From positions 1 to 29,524 of the forward strand of contig JAAAIG010000480.1 of the NCBI GenBank assembly GCA_015852425.1: a stretch of 29,524 nt of DNA, written 5' to 3'. Source of the stretch: Gryganskiella cystojenkinii (Eukaryota > Mortierellomycota > Mortierellomycetes > Mortierellales > Mortierellaceae). Position 1 is the first letter of the stretch; each line of letters opens with the position of its first letter. The notes beneath the pieces were generated by a model. It was not told the origin of the DNA. It made no database searches and worked only from the letters and a program-made list of their open reading frames with translations. The translations under genes were made by a program, and so were the position numbers. Positions 21,601-28,950 of the stretch are shown one piece after another.

Positions 21601-23464
21601 ATGAAGTCGCGGAAGAGGCGTCGTCTTCTGTGGAAAGATTGGAGATGTAGTTGAGGATCACGACGGACCAGTCACAGACTTTCTTGTTCAATTTCAGACT
21701 GATCCTGTACATCTGACCCAAGAAATCAATCGCCTGTAGGCGAATGCTCTCATCCCAGGATCGATCGAGTGCGACTCCACCAAGAAGTTGGCAGAACCCC
21801 CATTGGAAACACGGAACTTCAAAGCAAGGCGTCTTGACAAAAAATATCTTTAGGTCCGAAAAGCGTCCAGCTCGAATAAGCTCCTGTGCTTGACAGATAG
21901 CTTGATACCAAGGCTCTTTTGAGGTGATCCCGGCAACTTCTTTCACATCATTAACGAGACCGAGTCCGCCCTTGAAAGCAAGGGGCAAACCTTCTGGAAT
22001 TCCATCGAACTGCATGTTAACAGAATTGGACGCCTTTAAGAGACCGCCGATGAGCTCTGCACCGTGTCGGACAAAGCCTTTAACGCACGATTCGTCATCG
22101 GGAATACAGAGGAGAGCTTGATAAGCTAAACAGACTTGGTACTCCAAGAAAAAATCTTTGCGGGCGCGCAGTACTTCTAAAACATTGAGCAGAGGCTCAT
22201 GATCCTTGTTGCGGCTCAATCCCTTGAACTTGTTCCGATGCATTACTTGAAGGACCGAACGGAGAGCCAGCAAGAGATGGACCAAGCTCTCTTCCTCTTG
22301 TGTCGTCTCCTCCAATCTCTCTCGGATGATGCGTAGGATCCGAACTAAGTCGTCGAAATTGAGGAACCCGGGTTGTGCTTCTTGAACGAGCTGAACCAGC
22401 CCTCTGAGGAGATGAACATTAAGCAGGCCATGATTTTTAAACTCCACGAGAAAGCAGGAGATTAACCTGTGGCAGGAATCTCGGGCGAGGACAGGCCCGA
22501 GGTAAACGATTTCGTTGATGACCGCAGATGTTATAACCTTGAGGGATATAAACTTGTGAACCGCTTGGTTCACTATTCCGCAGATTCGATTTGTCTCCAT
22601 AGGTTGTTTTTCTACATCCTCGATCCACGCTAGCTCTTTCTCACTGGGAGTCAGTCCATTTAGGCTTCGAGACCGAGACCTAGACCGAGACCTAGAGGAA
22701 GATCGAGATGTAGACTGAGAGAGTGATCCTAATGATGACGAGGGAGATGAAAAGGGTGATGCTAAGGTCGAATTTCCTGAAATCGACGAAGGCGATGAAG
22801 AGGACCTGCCTGAGGAGGACGATGGTGATCTTGACAAGGGTAATGAGGGTGCCAGTGGCGTTGAGGAGGTTGATAATGGTATGGTGGGGTGTGTAACTAT
22901 CATTGAAAAAAGAGGTGATGTTGATGGCGACGACGACGATGGCGACGGTTGTCGTTGTGATGTAGATTTGGGCAGCCATGAGCTTGACAACTTCACGAAA
23001 AGAAGCAAATAAGCGCAGCGAAATAAGAGAAGAATACTCTTGTACGACTGACCAACACCAGGTAGCGGAATGTCTTCAAAAGTTTTGTAGACATTCTTGG
23101 AGAACATTTCGGGGGGTAACTGAAATTGGTCGTTGTTCGATGCGGTGACAAACTGCGAGTGACCCTTGGGGTAGACATCGATAAAGCCATCTTCAGATGG
23201 CCTATAGCCATTGCGGCTAGATTCCAACCCCGCGCTTACCGACCAAGGAGTAACGCTCGGAGTTTGACTCCGGGTGTCCCTCGAATCTCTCGAGCGAGAG
23301 CGAAGAGATTTCACAATAGTCCCTAGACCAGTCCCTAGACGACTCACGATCGATGGATCCTTCAAAGTTGCGCTCTTGTTACAAGTGCTAGCTCGGCGCG
23401 TTTTTGTTCGCCCCCGCTCCACCTCAGCAGGCAACTGACCCGTAGTTAGGTTCATGTTCACCAT
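18689..23464 (-). CDS. NLR-like STAND receptor with altered Walker B and winged-helix motifs (1591 aa)
   Basis: The same architecture as its neighbours in one long frame from ATG (23464) to TGA. Residues 1-270 are basic and Ser-rich, ending in an SR dipeptide run (253-267). A hydrophobic stretch (144-158) may be a membrane-like helix or an unremoved 63-nt intron. Residues 275-630 are Arm-like. NACHT: Walker A GDPGSGKS (727-734) is intact, but Walker B reads FILLCDGFSEC (791-801), where both neighbours have DGYDEW. The winged-helix motif reads FMDRSMFEYF, with Asp1058 where the neighbours have His. Pentapeptide repeats span 1171-1225, then seven WD40 repeats (1240-1550) with weak blades (VRILDTE, VHIRDLH). 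The tail is GLDNSQVELL followed by acidic residues. It is closest to the 3878-8860 protein. It may be a receptor with altered nucleotide handling or a regulatory partner; this is inference. Confidence 0.9.
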   Translation of the reverse strand: MVNMNLTTGQLPAEVERGRTKTRRASTCNKSATLKDPSIVSRLGTGLGTIVKSLRSRSRDSRDTRSQTPSVTPWSVSAGLESSRNGYRPSEDGFIDVYPKGHSQFVTASNNDQFQLPPEMFSKNVYKTFEDIPLPGVGQSYKSILLLFRCAYLLLFVKLSSSWLPKSTSQRQPSPSSSSPSTSPLFSMIVTHPTIPLSTSSTPLAPSLPLSRSPSSSSGRSSSSPSSISGNSTLASPFSSPSSSLGSLSQSTSRSSSRSRSRSRSRSLNGLTPSEKELAWIEDVEKQPMETNRICGIVNQAVHKFISLKVITSAVINEIVYLGPVLARDSCHRLISCFLVEFKNHGLLNVHLLRGLVQLVQEAQPGFLNFDDLVRILRIIRERLEETTQEEESLVHLLLALRSVLQVMHRNKFKGLSRNKDHEPLLNVLEVLRARKDFFLEYQVCLAYQALLCIPDDESCVKGFVRHGAELIGGLLKASNSVNMQFDGIPEGLPLAFKGGLGLVNDVKEVAGITSKEPWYQAICQAQELIRAGRFSDLKIFFVKTPCFEVPCFQWGFCQLLGGVALDRSWDESIRLQAIDFLGQMYRISLKLNKKVCDWSVVILNYISNLSTEDDASSATSLVRERAAELLHGLSIEEDIKVLFVGVLEHRLPLPVVSSLLGKIDNVPTIEQRIQEIASFNRKPLSDIYISLMSKIVYPDACGELIPLETRVCDFWKGVKELMLIRGDPGSGKSISLKYLHHLLWSKYQSGDPIPLYVDLKEIHDADIVDAALRSLNFSIDQIRELKDRKFILLCDGFSECGEWVDLHLTVRRTHRWAAKIVLMSRSQYLRANYLDYIGPSQDRDRLVEDVAIVPFSVEKVQEYVSIFLEDPLTQSFFGDQPVWSTMDYMQRLLPLMDLVTNPLLLKLVLETLRNCFKNGRDFFKDQLNRAELFDVFVQESLKLEMLRLIEMGRHQKLEKACKDIFDQMEDEFFCVKCTEFFKEVAYFMFRHEEVNCVTYYVSSENKPWKKVFSPEDTMSKLLLLSGLLVFQWREQESSPSSIRKSRMGVYRVYRFMDRSMFEYFFSLTLYDPEDVYTGKTRHQGDPPYLSLRLCLDSQDQPSPLGIHPLNLFSLANESSIVSFAADRVKRHDDFRDQLFAVIRLSKTDPNVGVAASNAMTILVCAQICFNGADLRRACIPGANLTGGQFDSAQLQEANVSGVTFAGTWLRQVDFSGAIMEGTLFATDTMSTITDSSSNNRHVGRVKRVEFSQDGKFVVSVSEDSVRLWTRSSGTSKILIPKFVYDFALSSDGQNLATTDNFGLLQYHPVQEGSTVPTRYSLNGSGWLVRYSSCDRWMSTGDHNGYVKLWDLQTGRLKCTLREHMEQVTNITFSHDGRWLASVSKDRTVRILDTESDIRASTKILILKHEPSAVAFSPCGTQIAVDQGKSVHIRDLHEPEQKVLALNGHRAEIHSIAWSRDGWVAAGSSDRTVHLWKVQSTGQRETNIVSTLVIKDFVGPVSSLAWVQNPDSQMELATGSDHHSVCVWRIVEENGRIAVRLIWGSFPKRLVLDGIRINGAKGLDNSQVELLRNFSALTVEEDVTEEENRDR
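22664..22708 (-). repeat. SR-dipeptide low-complexity run
   Basis: This encodes residues 253-267 of the 18689-23464 protein, with alternating Ser and Arg (RSRSRSRSRS core). The DNA shows a short imperfect tandem repeat of CGAGACCTAGAC type. SR runs are targets of SR-type kinases in splicing factors; here it sits just before the Arm-like domain. Confidence 0.7.
22983..23045 (-). other. possible unremoved in-frame intron (63 nt)
   Basis: GTACAAG at 23045 and TTGTCAAG ending at 22983 bound 63 nt, a multiple of three, very T-rich and encoding a hydrophobic stretch. Splicing would give GVGQS joined to SWLPKS in frame. There is no good branch site, so translation through it is equally possible. 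Confidence 0.25.
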
Positions 23465-23480
23465 TGATGAACAGCCTCAG

Positions 23481-24136
23481 CTATAGGGAACAAAAAAAAA
23501 CGCCTGCGGTTATATTTTTGTCATATGAGACGGGGGTAAATGATCAGTTCTCGAATGGCTGAGTCAAACCAACGAACCTGAGCTAGAGCCTGTGTTAATA
23601 CTTTTAATGGCCAGATATCAGTTGTACTTGAAGAGGAGACAGCGGTCTTGATCAGTTGGAGGGATGGTTCTAAACGAGGCCATCATGAAGAAATGAAAAA
23701 ATGTAGGATGTCAGCCAAAAAGTGAACGTTGAGTACACTTCCGTACCTCCTCCCAGTTCAGAACATTCTCATACCCCACCCCCACTCCCTCTCCCCTCTG
23801 ACCTCATGCTTTTCTGGAGTCTGATTGAGTGAGTGAAAGTGTGCGTGAGTGTGTGTGAGAGGGGGGGGGGGGAGTTGGAGAGAGAGAGAGAGAGAGATTT
23901 TGCAACAACTCTTGCGCACAATCCCTCTTTTTTCTCTTGCAGCGGAGGATAAAATGTAGCCCATCGTCCAGTCATCTTGCTAAGAGGGAAAAAAGAGTGC
24001 GCAATGCGCAATGACTTGATCCGCAAGCTTGCTTTAAAAAAAAAGATTTGGTCGACGCACTGTCCGGAGGCAAGGAGGGGTGATACTCCACTTTATGGAG
24101 AATGTTAATTGGCTGTCGTGTCTCCAACCGTTGTAC
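23481..24136 (-). other. candidate 5' leader intron of the 18689-23464 gene
   Basis: The donor-like AACAG|GTACAAC (24136) resembles the one upstream of the 3878-8860 gene. The acceptor-like sequence, nine T then GTTCCCTATAG, ends at 23481, 16 nt before the ATG. The length would be 656 nt. A G12 run (23861-23872) and (GA)10 (23878-23897) lie inside, giving a long pyrimidine tract in the transcript. Confidence 0.35.
23861..23897. repeat. G12 run and (GA)10 microsatellite
   Basis: Twelve G are followed by GAGTT-type spacing and ten GA units. It lies in the leader region about 400 nt before the ATG of the 18689-23464 gene, is probably variable in length, and is purine-rich on the plus strand. 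Confidence 0.9.
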
Positions 24137-24166
24137 CTGTTGACTGAAACCAAAAAAACACGACAG
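24113..24166. repeat. inverted repeat around the candidate leader donor
   Basis: CTGTCGTGT (24113-24121) and ACACGACAG (24158-24166) are perfect 9-bp arms with a 36-nt loop that contains the donor-like GTACAAC. It could fold in the transcript and hide the splice site, but the arms are short and chance is possible. Confidence 0.4.
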
Positions 24167-24438
24167 TCAAGGAGAGTTTAAAAGGGTACAAAGGAGGAGG
24201 GGAAAGAAAGAAGAGATTGAACACACGAATGAGACACGATGCGCTTCTTTTGGATCAAGAGATTTGATGTCAATGTACAAGAAGGTGATGCGAGCAATGG
24301 GAAGGTGAAAAGGAAAGCAGGTTGGTTTAGCGAATGAAACAATGAATGACGCGATCAGATTGAATGAAAAGAAAAAGAGGATGAACAAAAAACAAAAAAA
24401 AAAAAGAAAAAAAGGCAGAACCCACCTGCTTCTCTCCC

Positions 24439-24476
24439 ACTTTGCCTTTTTCTCAATGCACTACTTTTACTTCGCC
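24439..24476 (-). promoter_or_regulatory. paired GGCGAAGT and GGCAAAGT element
   Basis: On the minus strand, GGCGAAGT (24476-24469, preceded by a T run) is followed 22 nt later by GGCAAAGT (24446-24439), about 1.0 kb before the ATG of the 18689-23464 gene and 300 nt before its candidate leader donor. From 24480 to 25277 I see no convincing gene. Confidence 0.45.
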
Positions 24477-25277
24477 AAAAAAAATTGGGATTTTGGACTT
24501 TTACGTCTGGACCAGATGATACGGACACCAAAAATGGATCGGGCCTTTCTCGCTATGACACTTGAGCGAAACAAGTTCCTCTTGGCAAGACACAGACTTC
24601 TCGAGTTACAGGCACTCCTGCCGTTTTCTGTTCATCGGCAGAAAGGGGCTCAACAGCTACCAACAGTGAGAAATGGTTTTTAAATGAAAGGAACAGAGCC
24701 GTGATCAGTCCAACCACGCGTGAAGTCGCGTTTTTGCACCACTAGAAAGACATGGCCTCCCTGTTACTTTGCATTCGGGGATGAAAGGACAATGAGTTTA
24801 ACCCATTCCCTTTTTTTCGTCGTTTCATTTCCATTCTTACAATCAGTAATCATCATTACCTCCTCTTCACGGTCTTTTCACGGTCTTTCGACCGTTGAGG
24901 ACTTGCCCCCTGAATTTTCTGTTCCTTTTTTTTGGATCGGGCAAAGGGGGACAGTCCACCCTCGGCAGAGTCTGTTCGCAAATCCTCCCCGGTTTCCCTC
25001 CAACAAAAAAAAACTTAGCCACATGCCTCACTGTTGTTCCCTCGCATTTTCGGACGAAATATCTCATCTATTCTGCAGTAACCAGTGCAGAATACAGTGG
25101 AGCACCAGCAAAACAAAACATCGAGATACTCAAATATTCAACATGCTTCTATTTGTGATCACCATCGGTTTAATGCTTTTTTCAATGAAAATATCCAACT
25201 CTGTGCGAATAATAAGGAGCCCACAACCTTGTATTCTTAGTTTTTTTCCTGGCCATGGAACCGCGTTAATCTTCAGT

Positions 25278-26903
25278 TCAACAATCCAAGTCGACCCCAC
25301 GTTCCAAAAGAAGTTTTTCCGCCTCAGCATCAATTCCGACACACGATAGCTCCTTAAAGTTGACCCAGTTCTCCAGAACCCATCGTGCCTCATCCCGGGA
25401 CCATGTAAATGTATCCATGTCTGTTCCCTCCAGTCGTCTCAGTTGCCGAAGTTTTTTCAATTGATCCAGCCCTCGGTCCAATGCGAATCGCAGAAAATAC
25501 CGAGGCATGTTTGCTTCATCGTCATCATCGACGATCCAACGATAACGACTCATCGTGTAAAGCATTCCCAGATTCAACTCCTCCAATTGTTCGAGACGTG
25601 CGAGCTGAGTCAGGAACACACCGTCGTTTCCATCTTGGTTCTTCAAGACGAGACCTAAGCTTAGCACCCGAAGACGAAGACAGACCCAGGGTCGTTTGCC
25701 GTCCCGCAAGACATCCTCATCGCTGATTTTTTCCGCTTTGAAGATCGTGAGCGCCGGCATAGAAGAGAGAATCTCCTGGATTATGTCGCCCGAGGCATTG
25801 TCACAGGCTTGGAGATCCAGACTTTGAAGGGTTGTTAAATAATGCGGGACCTCGTCCTTAATTATCGACCAGGACTGTTGGTCAAATGAGCTTTCATACA
25901 GATCGAGTCGGGTTAGCCCTTCCAGGGTCTCCAAAACGAGTTTGAAATCCTGATTTTGAAAGCCCCTGTTAGGAAACGCCAAGGACTGGAGTTGCCACGG
26001 GAAAGCGAGCCGTCCTGTTCGAATTGCGTTCGATAATAACGCCATCGGATCCGAGATATCTTTGGGAGGAGGATCGCTGTGTACATGCCAGCACAGTTCG
26101 ACCAAATCCGGGCTCTTGAGAATTAAAAACAGTTGAATCTGGAGTGGCAACCCGCGGTCCATCGGGTGCAACACGAGTAGCTTGATCTTAGTCGCATGTC
26201 CATGGAAAGTGTTCATCCAGTCTTGGAGTCGATCGTCGTTCTTGAGCAAGGCGGGAAGGAACGAGGAGGATGGGCACCCGAATTGAACTTTTTCTATCCG
26301 TGACCAAAGGGTGTCGAATCGATCCAAGAACTGCTCCGGTGATTCAAGTCTCAGAGTGTCAATTGTCAGATCTTTCAGGTGGTGGCAATTTGCCAGGGTA
26401 TCCAGCAGTTTGTCGGAACCTGCAGCGGCGACCCACAGGACGGTTAGCGTTGATTGATGCCTTTTGATCAGCTCGACAACGATGGACTCGTTGCTGAAAT
26501 CGTCGTTACTGCCCGAGCACGGCGGAGGAAACGACAAAGAAGACAGATTGGAGCAGGAGACACGGATGTTGTCGGAGAAGTCGAGTTGCTGATTTCTACT
26601 GGTGACGAAGTGGAGTTTTCGAATGAGGGCCGAATGACGTTGAAAGACGGATGAGTTAGGAATAGTTTTAGGGCGACCCCAATCAAGAGTAATGGTCGCC
26701 CATAATGTGGGCAAAAGCGCTCGATGCCAAGCCTGGCAGACTCTGAGGTTGACGATGAGCGAATTGTTATCAAGGAATCGCGAAATGAGAATGATGAGCT
26801 CTGGAATAGCCAGGGGATGATGGTCTCGTTGTCGTTGTTTTTGTCCCAGTGGAGAGGTCCTACGGATGGGTAGAGTTTCTTGCTTGCATTTTTTTGGCAT
26901 CAT
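25278..26903 (-). CDS. F-box / leucine-rich repeat protein (541 aa)
   Basis: Likely a substrate adaptor of an SCF ubiquitin ligase. An F-box-like domain lies at residues 29-75 (LAIPELIILISRFLDN, then VCQAWHRALLPTLW), and the rest is irregular leucine-rich repeats, e.g. LTRLDLYESS, LQSLDLQACD and LEELNLGMLY. I start it at the ATG at 26903: the frame opens earlier only at a TTG (26930), and a second ATG follows directly (26900). It is a single exon ending in TGA. The F-box links to Skp1 and the repeats bind the target (family knowledge); the target is not visible here. The ATG is only 124 nt from the stop of the small gene at 27028. F-box/LRR genes of this kind are abundant in such fungi, so a link with the NLR array is unproven. 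Confidence 0.85.
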   Translation of the reverse strand: MMPKKCKQETLPIRRTSPLGQKQRQRDHHPLAIPELIILISRFLDNNSLIVNLRVCQAWHRALLPTLWATITLDWGRPKTIPNSSVFQRHSALIRKLHFVTSRNQQLDFSDNIRVSCSNLSSLSFPPPCSGSNDDFSNESIVVELIKRHQSTLTVLWVAAAGSDKLLDTLANCHHLKDLTIDTLRLESPEQFLDRFDTLWSRIEKVQFGCPSSSFLPALLKNDDRLQDWMNTFHGHATKIKLLVLHPMDRGLPLQIQLFLILKSPDLVELCWHVHSDPPPKDISDPMALLSNAIRTGRLAFPWQLQSLAFPNRGFQNQDFKLVLETLEGLTRLDLYESSFDQQSWSIIKDEVPHYLTTLQSLDLQACDNASGDIIQEILSSMPALTIFKAEKISDEDVLRDGKRPWVCLRLRVLSLGLVLKNQDGNDGVFLTQLARLEQLEELNLGMLYTMSRYRWIVDDDDEANMPRYFLRFALDRGLDQLKKLRQLRRLEGTDMDTFTWSRDEARWVLENWVNFKELSCVGIDAEAEKLLLERGVDLDC

Positions 26904-26959
26904 AGACGGGTCCAAAGAGAAATTGGACAAAGAGGCAAAGAGGCCATGCTACACAGACC

Positions 26960-26965
26960 TTTATT
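26960..26965 (-). terminator. AATAAA polyadenylation signal for the small gene at 27028-27369
   Basis: AATAAA lies 63 nt after the TGA stop and 57 nt before the ATG of the F-box gene, so the two transcription units are packed very closely. Confidence 0.5.
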
Positions 26966-27027
26966 AAAGGATGTCGGTGACTGCGAGTTGTGAGGGGCAA
27001 AAGGACTTGGATTTTTGCTGATGATGT

Positions 27028-27369
27028 TCATTGAAGAGAACTCACCACGACCTCAAATGTTTCATGTGTGGGGTGGTCATGGATCATCAATTGTTCTGTA
27101 ATGTCAGACAATAGAAACACGACATTGAAGAACGACGTTTCCCAAGACTCGGTTTCATCTCGAACGTACTCGTCCACTCCCGTGCGATCCCATTCTTGTT
27201 TTCCTTCAGGACAATAGCGGTCTCGAACATAGTCCAACAAGTTGTTGTGTGCCAATTCGTATGCTTTCTCCTTATTCTGGAAGACGGCGACGACTTCTTT
27301 GCTCGCGTTCGACCGCTTGCACTTCTGGTCATACTGAATTTTAATCTCGAGAACGACGTAGACCTTCAT
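27028..27369 (-). CDS. small paralogous protein, MKVYVV family (113 aa)
   Basis: A compact protein without signal peptide or membrane segment. It starts MKVYVVLEIKIQYD and has FQNKEKAYELAHNNLLDYV (residues 42-60) and DEYVRDETESWETSF (79-93). The same blocks occur in the same order in the proteins at 28094-28429 and 28660-28950, which shows that it is real. The last residues (VVVSSLQ) replace the VEEH-LE end of its paralogues by collinear substitutions. An initial beta strand MK-Y-V followed by a K-x-A-Y-x-x-A-H helix resembles, in layout only, small bacterial and phage proteins that start MKVY-V and have F-x-x-K-E-x-A. I do not recognise a function. Confidence 0.8.
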   Translation of the reverse strand: MKVYVVLEIKIQYDQKCKRSNASKEVVAVFQNKEKAYELAHNNLLDYVRDRYCPEGKQEWDRTGVDEYVRDETESWETSFFNVVFLLSDITEQLMIHDHPTHETFEVVVSSLQ

Positions 27370-27589
27370 GGTAGTGAACCCTGCTGCTAAACTTGTACGG
27401 AGAAGATTGCGGAGGAGTGAGTGGGGTAAGTTTGGGAGAATGAAATGAAAGAATGGAATGGAAAAGCTTTGCTGACGAGCAGATTAAAAATATTGGCTCC
27501 CGCGTTGACCCCCGAAATTCTACAGATAGGAGAAGGTCCCGACCAGACACCGAACAATGAGGCCGGATAATGAACCACAAAAACCCGTT

Positions 27590-27740
27590 GCGAGGTATAA
27601 ACATACGACCTTACTATACGAGGTCTGCCAAGATCTATCCTTCTAATCTCGGGCGTACTCATCCACATTCTCTCTCCCACGCTTGCCTTTCCTTTGGGAT
27701 AATAATTCGTCCGAAGATACCCCGAGAGCACTGTCCCTGA
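27590..27740 (-). pseudogene. decayed copy of the MKVYVV-family gene
   Basis: The minus strand reads YLRTNYYPKGK, then, after a shift of one base, VDEYARD, a TAG stop, and RSWQTSYSKVV. The intact neighbour at 27028-27369 has YVRDRYCPEGK, VDEYVRD, ESWETSFFNVV at the same spacing. So there is one single-base frameshift and one Glu-to-stop change. The YxPxGK block is shared only with that neighbour, so this is a former tandem duplicate of it. I cannot find its first third or its last part. Confidence 0.75.
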
Positions 27741-28093
27741 GGTCGGTGATCTCTGGGTCACCTGGGATTGCTTCTTGGACTACCAAACTTGTTTGCAAGC
27801 TTGAGAATGATATGACCAACATCGTTGGGATAAGATGCTGTTACAAGCCGATGATTTTGGGACATGGAGAAGATAATGACAGAAAGAGTGACGGTGGGAA
27901 AAACCCCCCTTTGTTGTTTGGTGGCGTCAATTTTACTCGGCCAAAGTGGAGAATGCCTTTGGTGCTAAATGGGGTGAATTAACAAAGACTTTGACATGGG
28001 GATGCGAATGACAGTTGGGGGAGGGGGTTGTTGTTGTTGTTGTTGTATTTTCTTAGTGTTTGTTCTGTGTGTTTGTGTATGCTTGCTTTTTCG
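27741..28093. other. gene-free interval with a (TTG)6 run
   Basis: I see no coding region here. A (TTG)6 microsatellite is at 28028-28045, after a G-rich stretch. It lies in the 3' flank of the gene at 28094-28429. The missing N-terminal part of the decayed copy should have been in 27741-27950 but is not recognisable. Confidence 0.6.
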
Positions 28094-28429
28094 TCACTCG
28101 AGATTGTGCTCCTCGACCTGGAAGAGCTCATGGGAGGTCAGATCATGGAACTTGTACTGGTCAAGGATATCGTCCAGGAGCTCTTTAACTTTGCCATACG
28201 AGACCTTCCAAGTCTCGGATTCGTCTCGAACGTAGGCGTCCAGTGCATCCTTGTCAAGATCTTCATCGTAACTATAGGCACGTTGGAGGTACTCGAGTTG
28301 CTCGTTGTGTGCACACTCGTAGGCCTGGTCTCTGTTCCGGAATATTCTGTGGTTTGACTTCTTGACTGTTGCTCGTTTCTCAGATTCATCGAACTGGTTA
28401 TCTCTCTTAACGACGACGTAGATCTTCAT
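28094..28429 (-). CDS. small paralogous protein, MKIYVV family (111 aa)
   Basis: Starts MKIYVVVKRDNQFDESEKR at the ATG at 28429; the frame is open further upstream only to a TTG, and the paralogues also start at MK[VI]Y. Shared blocks: FRNRDQAYECAHNEQLEYL, AYVRDESETWKVSY, and the end VEEHNLE. It has a more acidic centre (SYDEDLDKDALD) than the others. No signal peptide or membrane segment, so it is probably cytosolic or nuclear. Paired with the copies on both sides it forms a tandem array. Function unknown. Confidence 0.82.
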   Translation of the reverse strand: MKIYVVVKRDNQFDESEKRATVKKSNHRIFRNRDQAYECAHNEQLEYLQRAYSYDEDLDKDALDAYVRDESETWKVSYGKVKELLDDILDQYKFHDLTSHELFQVEEHNLE

Positions 28430-28589
28430 TGCGGGAGTGGGAGTGATAGTGAAGGGAGAAAAGACGACGGCGGGAAGTGGGAAGGGCAAAGGACGAGGGA
28501 AACGGTGCGAAATGCAGATTTAGCCCAAAACATTCAGAAATTGGCACGTGTGAACAACACCAGCGAGAAAGATCCAATAATGCGTGTTT

Positions 28590-28595
28590 TTTATT
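28590..28595 (-). terminator. AATAAA polyadenylation signal for the gene at 28660-28950
   Basis: AATAAA lies 65 nt after the TGA stop of the gene at 28660-28950, within an A-rich run, and before the leader of the gene at 28094-28429. Confidence 0.5.
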
Positions 28596-28659
28596 TTTTT
28601 CTCTTGCTGTTCTGCTTTGTGGGAGCTTTTTTTTGCCCCCTCGCTCTCGCTCTTTCTCA

Positions 28660-28950
28660 TCATTCGAGTGTATGCTCTTCCACCGTGTAAATCTCGGTCT
28701 GTTCTAGACCCAAATCATCCTCCAGGAGCTCTTGGAGCCTGTCATGGGAGACCTTCCAGGACTCGGATTCGTCGCGTTCGTAGTCGCCCAGTTGGTCGCA
28801 ATTCTCAAGAAACTCAAGCTGGTTGTCATGCGCACACTGATAGGCCTTGTCTTTGCTACGACAAACTTTGACAGTAGTGACCTCGACATGGGAACTGCGG
28901 GTCCACCCATTGTACGTGGTCTCCGTCTTGAAAACGATGTAGACCTTCAT
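28660..28950 (-). CDS. small paralogous protein, MKVYIV family (96 aa)
   Basis: The ATG at 28950 is the only credible start; the frame before it opens at a TTG. It begins MKVYIVFKTETTYNG, has CRSKDKAYQCAHDNQLEFL and DYERDESESWKVSH, and ends VEEHTLE. It is the shortest copy: the segment between the AH helix and the ERDE block is about 15 residues shorter than in the gene at 28094. The order of blocks and the ending are the same, so all three come from one ancestor. No known domain recognised. Confidence 0.8.
   Translation of the reverse strand: MKVYIVFKTETTYNGWTRSSHVEVTTVKVCRSKDKAYQCAHDNQLEFLENCDQLGDYERDESESWKVSHDRLQELLEDDLGLEQTEIYTVEEHTLE

Noticed and set aside
24720..25349. Plus-strand frame of 209 codons
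   Set aside because: It starts at GTG, overlaps the end of the F-box gene, and has no recognisable domain or regular composition; it reads like chance in low-complexity leader DNA.
28430..28489. Longer N-terminus for the small protein at 28094-28429
   Set aside because: It begins at TTG and is Pro/Phe-rich; both paralogues start at MKVY.
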